Part shown: positions 16,568-25,608 of the stretch, one piece after another
How the letters are laid out: each line of letters starts with the position of its first letter
How positions within the stretch are numbered: position 1 is the stretch's first letter
Assembly (NCBI GenBank): GCA_018827205.1
Contig: JAHJXZ010000085.1
Coordinates: 1-33,644, forward strand
DNA: 33,644 nucleotides
DNA from: Gammaproteobacteria bacterium
GTDB taxonomy: Bacteria > Pseudomonadota > Gammaproteobacteria > Pseudomonadales > Pseudomonadaceae
Reading direction: 5' to 3'
Position numbers and translations under genes: made by a program
The notes under the pieces: model-generated
What the model was told of the DNA's origin: nothing
What the model saw: only the letters and a program-made list of their open reading frames with translations
Databases searched by the model: none

Positions 16568-19500
16568 AGGGCAGACTCCACGGGAAGTTCAATCCAGAAC
16601 GTGCTGCCCTGACCTTCTACCGAGTCGAAACCGATCTGCCCACCCATTTGCTCAATCAACTGCTTGCTGATGGCCAGCCCCAACCCGGTGCCACCCTTCT
16701 GCCTCGTATCGGTTGCATCCGCCTGAGAGAACTTGCTGAAGATCCGCGACCGAAACGCTTGCGGGATGCCAGGTCCCTGGTCGCGTACGCTGACCCGCAC
16801 ATGACCATTCTGGGTTACAACTGCAACCTCAACGGCGCTGCCCTCTGGGGAAAACTTGGCCGCATTGGACAACAGATTGGCCAACACCTGCCCCAACCGC
16901 TGACTGTCTATCCGAACCTGTAGATCACCTGCTGGCTGAAGTAGCTGCAACTGGACACGGTACTGCTCGGCATAGGGTTGGTTCTGTTCAATAGCCGCTT
17001 CGAGTAGCTTTTGCAGAGGCTGCAGACGCATATCGAAGGTCATTTTTCCGGCTATGAGCTTGTCCATATCCAGCAGGTCATTGATCAATTCGCCAAGACG
17101 CTGGCTATTACCCTGAGCGATACGCAGCATGTCCTGCATCACAACAGGCACCTCACCCAAAGCGCCACCGTTTATCAGGCCAAGGGCGCCTGCAATAGCC
17201 GTCAGTGGCGTGCGCAGCTCATGGCTGACTGTAGAAACAAACTCATTTTTCATCTGCTCGATGCGCTTGCGCTCGCTGATGTCACGTATCACGGCAATAA
17301 AACGAAGCTCGCCCTGATAGGTAATCTGCGACACAGCCAATTCCATAACAAACTTTTCGCCGCTCTGCCGCTGGGCTGATAGCTCTACGGTTTTACCCAG
17401 AATGCTCGCGACGCCACTCTGTAGGTACGACGTAAGGCCTTCATCATGCTTGGCTCGATTAGCATCAGGCATAAGCAATTTGGCGCTCCGCCCTCTTATA
17501 TCCTCCAGGCGATAACCGAATATGCGCTCAGCGGCTGGGTTAAAGGTCTCGATCAGCCCCTGCTCGTTAATCGTGATGATGGCGTCAATAACGTTATCAA
17601 GCAGAGTGCCCAGGTATTCCTCACGCTCGCGAAGTGCTTTTTCGGCCTCGACCCGCTCACTGAAATTCTGAATTTGCGATACGAAATGCAAAGGCTGACC
17701 CAGGGCGTCGCGCACCAGTGAGACGCTGAGTAAAATCCAAAGTACCCGCCCTTGTTTATCAAGGTAGCGTTTTTCCAGCTGATAGTCGTTGATCTCGCCA
17801 TTGAGCAGCCGCTGCAAAAGCTGCAGGTCAGTCTCAAGGTCATCGGGGTGGGTGATGTGCTGGAAATCCAGCTGCAGAAGCTCACTACGGCTGTAACCCA
17901 GCATTGCGCTGAGTGCATCGTTGACCTCAAGCCAACGGCCATCCAACCCCACCATGGCCATACCCTGAGGCGCGGTATTGAATGCCCCGCTGAAACGCTG
18001 CTGGCTAACGCGCAAAGCATCCTCTGCCTGCTTACGGTCACTGATATCCCAGACGAATCCGGACACCCAGAGCAACGCACCCTCTTGGTCGTACTCACCG
18101 CGCCCTTTCTCTCGCACCCATACGCTGTGGCCATCCGCGTGCTGCAACCGATAGGTCAATTCGAACGTCTCTTTTCGTTCGATAGCGCCGACGGCCTGAT
18201 AGGTAATATGCAGGTCATCCGGGTGGATCACACTCGCATAGGTTCTAACTCGATTATCGATAAAGTCGCTGGCCGGAAAGCCGGTTAGTTGGGCTATCTC
18301 ATCGCTTACATAGCGCATGGTCCAATTGGCATCATTCTCACACCGGTAAACCATGCCAGGCAGGTTGGCAACCAAGCCACGAAAGCGGCTTTCACTCTTC
18401 TGCAGCGAACGCGTTGCGGATTGCAGCTCACTGATATCACTGGCAATACCCAAAAAGCCGGTGATCTGCCCGTGCTGATCGAACATTGCACTAACGGTCA
18501 GGTTAACTTGGCGCTGACTGTCATCCTTGCACTGGTAAGTCCACTGCCGGGTTTCGGGTTCGCCGCTGCGGGCCTGGTGAACAAACACCTCAAACCCGCT
18601 GATCGCCATCCCAAGTTGCTCGCTTAACTGCAGGCCACGCTGCTCAACCTCACCAGCAAGGTGAAACAGTGCTGGCGTATGCAAACCAACAACCTCGTCA
18701 GCGCTGTAGCCGAGCAGACGTTCGGCACCGCGATTGAACAGGGTAATCCGGCCAGCCGGATCAGTAGCGATCACGCTGACCCCTGTGGCTGAATCGAGCA
18801 CTGCTTGCAGGAAGGCGCGCGCCTGATAAATCGCCTCTTGCTGTTCACGCACTTCAGTGATGTCAGCATGCGTGCCATACATCATCAGCGGCTGACCATC
18901 GGCACTCCAACTGACGACGCAACCGCGATCATGCACCCAGACCCAATGTCCGTCCCGGTGGCGCATTCGACACTGGCAGTCGTAATAGGGTGTTTCACCG
19001 CGAAAATGAGCCTGAAGCAACTCCCCTGAATGCTCCAGATCATCTGGGTGGGCATGGCTCAACCAGGTGTTAATGTCGATGGGGGCGAGCTCATCCAAGC
19101 GATAGCCGATGATCTCAGCCCAGCGTTCGTTGAATACGGTTGCACCGGACTGCACGTTCCATTCCCAGGTGCCGATATTGGTACCTGCAATGATGCTCTG
19201 CAAACGCTCGCCTTGGCTCTTTAGGGTGAACTCAGCCATAGCTTGCTCGGTAACATCTTGTACGGTGCCGACCAGGCGCACCAAACGCCCCTCAGCGTCG
19301 GGTTGCAGCCGCGCTAATTCCTGCACCCAACGCACCTCGCCATTTGGGCGAATAATGCGGTGGCGAACATTGTGCTCACCTCCCGCATTTACCCGAGCCT
19401 CTGATGCTTCGACGATGGCTACATCCTCAGGATGCACACAGCGCTTAAAGCCCTCAACGCTAGGGGTGAAATGCTCAGGGTCATAACCGAAAATCTCATA

Positions 19501-21057
19501 GATAGGCGCTGACCAATACAGACTGCCATCATCAAGATTGGCCTCCCAATGCCCGAGGCGAGCGATACGCTGCGACTCATCCAAGCGTTGCAGCAAGACC
19601 TGGCGGGCATGCTCCTGCTGTTGACGCTCCAGCACGGCACCAACCCAGCGAGCAAAAAGACGCAGAAACTCCAGGTCCGCGTCGTCGAATGGCGCTTTAC
19701 GAGGCTCAGCTGAGCAAAACCCCAGCGTACCGAAGACACGATCACTGACTACAACTGCAATTCCGATATAGGTTTCCAAACTAAACGCGGGGTAACAGGG
19801 GTGGTGCGCATACTCGCTGCTGCCCATATGGTCGATAGCCAATACATCACGGCCAGCTAGGGTGAGGCTGCAGTATGTTTCGCCCAGACTGAAGTGCTGG
19901 CCATCTTGTAGCGTGCCCGGCGGAGAAAACTGCGCCAGCACCTGATAGTCCTCGCCCTCAATCCGACTGATGAGTCCCAGTGGGGTACCATAAAAATCAG
20001 CGCCCAGTTGCAAAGCAGCGCGCAGTTGCTGCTGACTATCCAAATGAGCCAGTGCAGCAATTTGGTTAAGTGCACTTAACGCATGTTGTTGCCGCTGCAG
20101 ACTTTGCTGGGTTTGCTGACGCTGAATATCGCGACGCAACGCCTCAATCAGCTGCCCCAGCGTTGCCAAAACAGGCCTGAGCTGTTCAGCGAACTCATCA
20201 ACATAACCACCTGGACGGTTTGCAATACCCAGCATGCCAACCATCTGACCGTTAGCGAACAACGGAAACCCCGCGAAAGCCTCCAAAGGTGGATGACCAG
20301 GCGGTAAACCACCACGCCGGGGATCTTCGCCAGGGGCATTAGTGATCAATGCCACGGCATCGCGAAGCACGCGCCCGAATAACGTGTCGAGGTTATGAAA
20401 CTCCATTCCCTGATCTGCACGCTCAGAATAAAAATCAGCGCTGGCCTGATCCCAGGCGATATTGCTGATGGCATAAGTGCGCAGGTAAGGCAGGCCTTGC
20501 CGATCTTGGAGCACCTCACCGATAAAACCGAACTGGCTTTCAGTGACGGCCAAAATGCGATTAAGCAATGTATTAAAACTGTCGCGTTGATTATCCGTCT
20601 GGATATATTCAGCCTGAGCCCAGGTAATCAACCCTAACAACTCACGGGCTTGCTCACTTTCTCGGTGACGTTCCTGTAGGTCAGCCTGATGAATGAGCAA
20701 CTGTTGCCGGGTGTTGTACCGAGTGGCCCAGAACATCAAAAACAAAAGGCCAAGAGCTGCCAACCATGCAACTGACCATCTAATGAACAGCTGCCATTTA
20801 TCATTGAGGTGCTGCTCGTAGGAGTGGGCTACGCGCAAGCTCGCTGGCTCGTTCTCAGAGTGCTGTACCGATAACTCAGACTCAAGGCTGTTGGGCTGAT
20901 CACTCTGAATGATCAAGCGCTCCTCGGCCTGCTTGGGATGCTGCCAGAGGGCGTCCCATTCACTTATGGTCTGCCAATACAAGCCCACAAACAACAGTGT
21001 CAGGCAAAGGCTGCCGCCTAGCACAATAAAAAGAGTAAGCGACTTGGGTTTGCTCAT
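16564..21057 (-). CDS. Giant 2xGAF-6xPAS histidine kinase
   Basis: A 1,497-residue membrane-bound kinase. Two membrane segments (about 8-28 and 92-111) enclose a short periplasmic part. A coiled coil, two GAF domains (about 158-310 and 345-480) and six PAS domains (about 500-1,265) follow; several PAS units end in the PAC signature, for example GTVQDVTEQ, GIASDISEL, GFVWDISDRK and AVIRDISERK. HisKA has His1279 in VSHELRTPLTAIAG and an intact ATPase domain closes the protein. No receiver is fused. The eight stacked sensory domains suggest integration of several ligands. The ATG at 21057 is preferred; the frame can extend seven codons to a TTG at 21078 that overlaps the previous stop, but AGGTG fits the ATG better. 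Confidence 0.94.
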   Translation of the reverse strand: MSKPKSLTLFIVLGGSLCLTLLFVGLYWQTISEWDALWQHPKQAEERLIIQSDQPNSLESELSVQHSENEPASLRVAHSYEQHLNDKWQLFIRWSVAWLAALGLLFLMFWATRYNTRQQLLIHQADLQERHRESEQARELLGLITWAQAEYIQTDNQRDSFNTLLNRILAVTESQFGFIGEVLQDRQGLPYLRTYAISNIAWDQASADFYSERADQGMEFHNLDTLFGRVLRDAVALITNAPGEDPRRGGLPPGHPPLEAFAGFPLFANGQMVGMLGIANRPGGYVDEFAEQLRPVLATLGQLIEALRRDIQRQQTQQSLQRQQHALSALNQIAALAHLDSQQQLRAALQLGADFYGTPLGLISRIEGEDYQVLAQFSPPGTLQDGQHFSLGETYCSLTLAGRDVLAIDHMGSSEYAHHPCYPAFSLETYIGIAVVVSDRVFGTLGFCSAEPRKAPFDDADLEFLRLFARWVGAVLERQQQEHARQVLLQRLDESQRIARLGHWEANLDDGSLYWSAPIYEIFGYDPEHFTPSVEGFKRCVHPEDVAIVEASEARVNAGGEHNVRHRIIRPNGEVRWVQELARLQPDAEGRLVRLVGTVQDVTEQAMAEFTLKSQGERLQSIIAGTNIGTWEWNVQSGATVFNERWAEIIGYRLDELAPIDINTWLSHAHPDDLEHSGELLQAHFRGETPYYDCQCRMRHRDGHWVWVHDRGCVVSWSADGQPLMMYGTHADITEVREQQEAIYQARAFLQAVLDSATGVSVIATDPAGRITLFNRGAERLLGYSADEVVGLHTPALFHLAGEVEQRGLQLSEQLGMAISGFEVFVHQARSGEPETRQWTYQCKDDSQRQVNLTVSAMFDQHGQITGFLGIASDISELQSATRSLQKSESRFRGLVANLPGMVYRCENDANWTMRYVSDEIAQLTGFPASDFIDNRVRTYASVIHPDDLHITYQAVGAIERKETFELTYRLQHADGHSVWVREKGRGEYDQEGALLWVSGFVWDISDRKQAEDALRVSQQRFSGAFNTAPQGMAMVGLDGRWLEVNDALSAMLGYSRSELLQLDFQHITHPDDLETDLQLLQRLLNGEINDYQLEKRYLDKQGRVLWILLSVSLVRDALGQPLHFVSQIQNFSERVEAEKALREREEYLGTLLDNVIDAIITINEQGLIETFNPAAERIFGYRLEDIRGRSAKLLMPDANRAKHDEGLTSYLQSGVASILGKTVELSAQRQSGEKFVMELAVSQITYQGELRFIAVIRDISERKRIEQMKNEFVSTVSHELRTPLTAIAGALGLINGGALGEVPVVMQDMLRIAQGNSQRLGELINDLLDMDKLIAGKMTFDMRLQPLQKLLEAAIEQNQPYAEQYRVQLQLLQPAGDLQVRIDSQRLGQVLANLLSNAAKFSPEGSAVEVAVVTQNGHVRVSVRDQGPGIPQAFRSRIFSKFSQADATDTRQKGGTGLGLAISKQLIEQMGGQIGFDSVEGQGSTFWIELPVESAL

Positions 21058-21074
21058 TATGTGCCACGCACCTA

Positions 21075-22202
21075 TCAATTCAGGCCAACAAGCCGACGTA
21101 AACGAGCTAGTTTGGATGGATCTGCCTGACCGCTAAGCTCGGTGGCGGCAAGATGCATAAGTATGGCTTCACGCCGCGTGTTGATAGCCGGTAGCGCATA
21201 GCAAGCGCCGATAAGGTCCCGCAAAGGGATAGGTAACCGCCAGTGAGTCTTTAAGCGACCCGCCAACTTGCTGCTGCTATTGGCCAGAGCGTGGCTTAAG
21301 TCTTCCAGAGATAAGCTGTGCCCTTTATCACGCCAGAGTTGGGCCTGCCCCAACACACAAAGCTCACCCATGCGATGCAACAGCGCCGCACTGTGCAGCG
21401 GCGCAGGATCAATGCGGCAGGCCGCAGCCAAATCCGCTACGCGCATGCACAAAGACTGGGTCTGTCCGAACTGCTCCTGGGCAATCAAAACCAGCTCGGG
21501 ATCCTGCAGCTCAGCCTCAGGCCGAAGGGTTAGCCCAAGCGCAATATTCATGCTGGTGGCGGCGCCGAGCGCCTGCAAAGCCTCGTGCACATTCATACAG
21601 GCTGAGCCGCCATTGCTGTACTGAGCACCATTGGCGGCAGCCAAAAGACGCGCGGTGATGGCAGGCTCCTCACGCGCAATCTCGTAAAGGCCGCGCAGCT
21701 CTGCAGGCTGCTTGCCAAGCGCGACGAGCCTGGCAAAGCTGCCCGCTTGCAACGGCATATCAAGATTTTCGCTTGTTTGCTCAGCCAGAAAATCCGTAAA
21801 CCGCTCAACAGCTGGTGCGACAGCGGGGCTCAACGAAGTGGTGGCAGGTAGTAAACGGTCCAAGCAATCCAGCACCTTGGGTACCTGAAAGGGCTTGCTG
21901 ATAAAAGCGCTCACCCGTAGCGACCGCACCTCCAGCACACTGTCACGATCTGCACGCCCGGTAATCATTACCAGAGGCACTTGAGTATCCTGCTTGCGGA
22001 TTCGCTCAAGCAAACGAGTGCCAGGCCCGTCAGGGAGATTCCAGTCGCAAATCACCAGATCCGCAGGGTTGCTCTGCCACTCATCTAAAGCAGCGTTTAC
22101 GCTGGTTTTACAGCTAATTTGCGCCTGCGGACGCAGGCTGTGAACGATTTGACGCAAGAGGTCAGCAATCCAGACATCGTCTTCGAGAATCATCACGTGC
22201 AT
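21075..22202 (-). CDS. Response regulator with HDOD output domain
   Basis: A 375-residue protein, first gene of the signalling operon. The receiver (about 1-120) has EDD at 7-9, phospho-acceptor Asp53 in LVICDWNLPDGPG, Thr in MITGRAD and Lys in FISKPFQV. An HDOD domain (about 145-350) follows, with LYEIAREEPAITARLLAAANGA, the typical EALQALGAATSMNIALGL and ALLHRMGEL. HDOD is a degenerate relative of the HD phosphohydrolases and lacks their metal-binding His-Asp pair; in signalling proteins it usually acts through protein contacts. This gives the operon one non-enzymatic output. GGAG lies upstream of the ATG and an AT-rich gap with a possible -10 element precedes it, so this is the likely start of the 14.4-kb transcript. 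Confidence 0.92.
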   Translation of the reverse strand: MHVMILEDDVWIADLLRQIVHSLRPQAQISCKTSVNAALDEWQSNPADLVICDWNLPDGPGTRLLERIRKQDTQVPLVMITGRADRDSVLEVRSLRVSAFISKPFQVPKVLDCLDRLLPATTSLSPAVAPAVERFTDFLAEQTSENLDMPLQAGSFARLVALGKQPAELRGLYEIAREEPAITARLLAAANGAQYSNGGSACMNVHEALQALGAATSMNIALGLTLRPEAELQDPELVLIAQEQFGQTQSLCMRVADLAAACRIDPAPLHSAALLHRMGELCVLGQAQLWRDKGHSLSLEDLSHALANSSSKLAGRLKTHWRLPIPLRDLIGACYALPAINTRREAILMHLAATELSGQADPSKLARLRRLVGLN

Positions 22203-22446
22203 CTGTCACTCCTACAGCCTTCATCCAATAAGGCTAGCGCAGCATTTTTTGTTATGTCTGTAGCTATGTATAGCCCCCGGCACCTGCTTAGGCTAATAAA
22301 ACTTTACTTAAATGCTCGCTCTAAAATTAAACCTGGAGCCATCAGAGCTGGCTCATGACAAAAAACATGAGCACATTTAGTCAAAATCAAAAAACACATC
22401 AACGGCTTTTACACATCCAACCCCGCCTGAACACTCACAAAAAACA
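22203..22446 (-). promoter_or_regulatory. AT-rich leader and probable promoter region of the signalling operon
   Basis: Gap of 244 bp between the free Hpt gene and the REC-HDOD start. Read on the minus strand it contains CTATACAT at 22273-22266, about 64 bp upstream of the ATG, resembling a -10 element (including the CTATACT type favoured by RpoS); no clear -35 could be fixed. This is the only sizeable gap before the seven-gene run. Confidence 0.4.
22336..22371 (-). terminator. Overlapping hairpins after the free Hpt gene
   Basis: GAGCCA/TGGCTC (22336-22354) and CTCATG/CATGAG (22352-22371) form two overlapping stems downstream of the Hpt gene. The T-rich stretch on the minus strand is mostly in the second loop, so this is a weak terminator at best, possibly an attenuator between Hpt and the operon. 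Confidence 0.35.
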
Positions 22447-22953
22447 TCACACTGACACATCAAACATATTCTTTAAAAGCCTGTCACTAAAAACAATTAG
22501 TTCCCGCAACACATCAACAAGGATTTCATCAACCAGTAGATATAACTGCAAGTCTTTATCATCATGAATCAGGCGATATTCAAGTTCTCCGGCGAAAGTT
22601 GAAAGGAGCTGCGCCCCCATGGTGCCACACGTGCCCCTCATCGCATGAAGCACCGATGCTACACCGACAGGATCTCGACGCTTGGAAAAATTAATCAATC
22701 TCTCAAGTTGATTTAATTGTGAAGGTGCAAAGCTATTCAATACACTCTTTATTAAACCTAGATTGCCACCAAATCGAAAGTTAATGAACTCAAACGACTC
22801 GACAACGGAACCACTACCTACCTCTCGCAACGATACAATTGACATCACCCCGCCACTGATTAAATGCCCCTGCAATCTAGCCACAGACTTAACCAGCTCA
22901 GCAGGAACAGCCAAACAATCTTCACCTAGCGCATATGGCGAGTTATTTGACAT
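22447..22953 (-). CDS. Free histidine phosphotransfer (Hpt) protein
   Basis: A 168-residue protein whose second half (about 60-165) is an Hpt four-helix bundle: FRFGGNLGLIKSVLNSFAPSQ, then LERLINFSKRRDPVGVASVLHAMRGTCGTMGAQLLSTFAGELE, with phospho-acceptor His103 followed by the A-M-R-G pattern of the family and LE after the next helix. The N-terminal 55 residues have no known motif. It has no catalytic activity of its own and would carry phosphate between the receivers of the hybrid kinase and those of the REC-GGDEF-EAL or REC-HDOD proteins. The ATG at 22953 is chosen; the frame extends to a TTG at 22974, and neither start has a strong ribosome site. Base composition is clearly more AT-rich than the kinase genes. 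Confidence 0.85.
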   Translation of the reverse strand: MSNNSPYALGEDCLAVPAELVKSVARLQGHLISGGVMSIVSLREVGSGSVVESFEFINFRFGGNLGLIKSVLNSFAPSQLNQLERLINFSKRRDPVGVASVLHAMRGTCGTMGAQLLSTFAGELEYRLIHDDKDLQLYLLVDEILVDVLRELIVFSDRLLKNMFDVSV

Positions 22954-23009
22954 TCTATAGCCACTGCATTCCAATACGACTCATAAAAGCTCCGAAATAA
23001 AAACCAAAA

Positions 23010-24734
23010 CTATTTAAAACCAAACCTACCAGAATGAAGCAGAGCGACAAACTCCTCATAATCAATAGGTTTTGAATATAAATACCCCTGCATAATACGA
23101 CAACCTAATGACTGCAAGGCAGATACCTGCTCCAGTGTTTCAACACCCTCCGCCACCAACTCCAACTCAAACGCTTGAGAAATCCTCACAATCGCATCAA
23201 CGATTATCGCATCACTCTTATCGACCAACATGTCACGCACGAAACCTTGATCGATTTTTAAAACATCCAACGGGAAACTCTTAAGGTAAGTGAGACTGGA
23301 ATAACCCGTACCAAAGTCATCAAGCGCAATACGAACCCCCAAAGCTCTCAATGATGACAGCAACTGCTGGGTTCGCTGTATGTTCTTAGCAAGTACGCCT
23401 TCGGTAATTTCCAACTCAAGAAAGCACGATTTAAGACCTGACACCTGCAGAGATTCCTGCACCATCTGCAAGAATGACTCCTCCCGAAACTGCACAGCCG
23501 ATATATTGACGCTAACAATAATATTGGCACCTTGATCTATAAGCGACTTAGCATCAAAACACGCCTGTTGCAGCACATACTTCCCTAACGGAATGATCAA
23601 GCCGGTTTCTTCAGCCAATGGGATAAAATCTACCGGCGAAATTAACTCATCATCTTCACCACGCCAGCGCAACAAAGCTTCCATACCAACAATCTTATTT
23701 TCATCAGCAACTACTTTGGCTTGATAAAAAACCTCAAAAACCCGAGCATCCAATGCACTGCGCATGTGCTGTTCAAGTAGATGGCGCCCACGTGTAGACT
23801 GCTCAATATCTGCAGAAAAAAAACGGTAGCGATTACGCCCATCGACTTTTGCTTGGTACATTGCGGCATCAGCATGGCGATATAATGATTCAGCATCATG
23901 AGCATCATCCGGATATAGGCTTATTCCGATGCTGACACTCAAGTCATAGCGACTCCCTTGAATTGAGAATGGAGAGTTAATAGCAACTAAAAGCCGCTCA
24001 GCAAAGTCACCGACTGCGTCAAAACTGGAAATCTCGGGCAAAAGAACAACAAACTCATCACCACCCTGCCTACTTACCGTATCCAAACTTCTTGACACCT
24101 CCTCTAAACGATCTGCAACATCCTTAAGCAAAGCATCGCCCACTGAATGGCCTAACGAGTCATTGAGCAGTTTAAAATTGTCCAAATCCAGCAAAAGCAT
24201 AGCCACGCGAGTATTGTTGCGACGCGCTTTCTGCAAAGCCTGCTCAGTTCGATCCTGAAGTAGCGCGCGATTTGGAAGCCCTGTTAAAGCGTCATGATTA
24301 GCGAGTCTTTTAGCTGCTTCGTGCAGAGCAAGGTGAACCTTTATGTGCGCCCTAGCCACTTGAGCATTAAGGGGTTTATGAATGAAACCAATGCCACCAG
24401 TCTCAAGCGCACGAAGTTCATTATCGACTTGAACGTGGGCCGTTACGAAAATTATGGCCGTATCACATAATTTGGGATCAGCTTTAAAAGCTTTACAGAC
24501 AGTAAAGCCACTCATGCCATCAAGCTCAATGTCGAGCAGAACTAAATCAGGCTTGTGTTGATTCGCGAGGGCAAGCGCAGTAGGGCCATCACTAGCCAGA
24601 TAGACATCTCCCAAATCGCGCACCATCTCACGCAAAACGAGAGCATCAATTTCCTGATCTTCGACAATAAGAATGGTAGGCCTAACGCCCATTCCCGATG
24701 TGCGGAGCTGCGGCCTTAAATCACTCAATTGCAC
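23010..24734 (-). CDS. Response regulator with GGDEF and EAL domains
   Basis: A 574-residue bifunctional c-di-GMP protein. Receiver (about 18-135): VED at 24-26, Asp68 in LVLLDIELDGMSG, Lys120 in FIHKPL. GGDEF (about 145-305): intact GGDEF at 224-228 and inhibitory site RSLD at 215-218. EAL (about 318-565): MEALLRW at 351-357, then ELEITEGVL, DDFGTGYSSL and KIDQGFV, all catalytic positions kept. Either or both activities may be real; phosphorylation of the receiver would set the balance. No membrane segment. It lies 56 nt upstream of the Hpt gene on the same strand, so phosphorelay and c-di-GMP output are probably co-expressed. The start at 24734 is a GTG with a poorly placed GGA; ATG 24692 would remove 14 residues without harming the receiver. 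Confidence 0.93.
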   Translation of the reverse strand: MQLSDLRPQLRTSGMGVRPTILIVEDQEIDALVLREMVRDLGDVYLASDGPTALALANQHKPDLVLLDIELDGMSGFTVCKAFKADPKLCDTAIIFVTAHVQVDNELRALETGGIGFIHKPLNAQVARAHIKVHLALHEAAKRLANHDALTGLPNRALLQDRTEQALQKARRNNTRVAMLLLDLDNFKLLNDSLGHSVGDALLKDVADRLEEVSRSLDTVSRQGGDEFVVLLPEISSFDAVGDFAERLLVAINSPFSIQGSRYDLSVSIGISLYPDDAHDAESLYRHADAAMYQAKVDGRNRYRFFSADIEQSTRGRHLLEQHMRSALDARVFEVFYQAKVVADENKIVGMEALLRWRGEDDELISPVDFIPLAEETGLIIPLGKYVLQQACFDAKSLIDQGANIIVSVNISAVQFREESFLQMVQESLQVSGLKSCFLELEITEGVLAKNIQRTQQLLSSLRALGVRIALDDFGTGYSSLTYLKSFPLDVLKIDQGFVRDMLVDKSDAIIVDAIVRISQAFELELVAEGVETLEQVSALQSLGCRIMQGYLYSKPIDYEEFVALLHSGRFGFK

Positions 24735-25151
24735 TCCATGGCATTCTGCCCATCATTTACAGCGTTTCCCTCAAGAAACGGCTGGTGAGTCTCTCATTAA
24801 AAATTTCAGAAAACACCACATAACACAATCACTACGCCAGCATCGCTGCACGGTCTTGGTGCCTCGGAGGCCGAGAGGCCAGCTAAACAGTACGGCGATC
24901 AAAGCGTCACAGACAAGCTTGCACGCAACGTTTCACTCTCAACTCTAGTAGATGGGTCGGTAATAGCGACTCCATCACCCGCATGCTGCAACACCGCATG
25001 AATGGGAAAGCCCAGCCACAGCCCCGCAAAAGCCTTTTGTGTTTGGCCGTATCAGTCATTTTTGTAATGAGGAACGCTACAGAGGCTCTACAGCCACCCG
25101 CCTTATTCGACCTGAGATCATAGGATCAAAAGTCCTATGGTCTTTTCAGGC
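24735..25151. other. Intergenic between signalling and integration modules
   Basis: A few short open frames occur but none has a recognisable product or ribosome site. The stretch should contain the promoter for the minus-strand REC-GGDEF-EAL gene, but I could not fix a -35/-10 pair. Confidence 0.35.
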
Positions 25152-25177
25152 AAAAAAATGCCGGTCATATGACCGGC
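25152..25177 (-). terminator. Rho-independent terminator of the alpA-like gene
   Basis: On the minus strand the perfect 18-bp palindrome GCCGGTCATATGACCGGC (25160-25177) is followed by ATTTTTTTG, ending 6 bp past the stop of the AlpA-like gene. Stem and T-run fit an intrinsic terminator. Confidence 0.75.
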
Positions 25178-25183
25178 CTCTTT

Positions 25184-25366
25184 CTATCTCGCTGCAGCGG
25201 CGCTGGTTATCCAGTCGTCAACCTCATGCTGAAGCCAGCGGCTTGCTCGGCCTATCTTCACCTGTTTCGGGAAGTCACCCTCTCGGATACGGCAGTAGAT
25301 AGTTTTACGACTCAATCCGACTTTGCGGCTAACCGCATTGAAGTCCAGAAGGATCATCTCAGACAT
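25184..25366 (-). CDS. AlpA-family excisionase / phage regulator
   Basis: A 60-residue DNA-binding protein with the AlpA/excisionase helix-turn-helix: DFNAVSRKVGLSRKTIYCRIREGDFPKQVKIGRASRWLQHEVDDWI. GLSRKTIYC is the recognition region and FPKQVKIG..SRW the wing typical of the family. Such proteins activate integrase or act as directionality factors for excision. GGGAGG sits 6 nt upstream of the ATG at 25366, which beats the 20-codon longer frame from 25426. It lies downstream of the integrase gene on the same strand, separated by 242 bp, and ends at a strong terminator. It supports the view that the island can still excise. Confidence 0.88.
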   Translation of the reverse strand: MSEMILLDFNAVSRKVGLSRKTIYCRIREGDFPKQVKIGRASRWLQHEVDDWITSAAAAR

Positions 25367-25608
25367 AACCCACCTCCCAGAAAGAGAGGCTGGTGGATTC
25401 ATGTGGGCACTGCGGTGGTAATGCATTCCTCATAGCTGACTGCTCTGCCGGATCATGCCTTCCAGGCATTAGTTCTACTTTTCCAATTCCGCCGCGCATC
25501 AAGTAGACAACGTCACAGCAGCAAACCTAGAGGCTCCGGATAACCTCACACCTGTATATTTCCACAGCAACCTAGACTGCGCAACAAAATACTTGACTTT
25601 CCCGAAAC
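25367..25608. other. Gap between integrase and alpA-like gene
   Basis: No gene seen on either strand. It should hold the promoter of the alpA-like gene. Confidence 0.4.
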
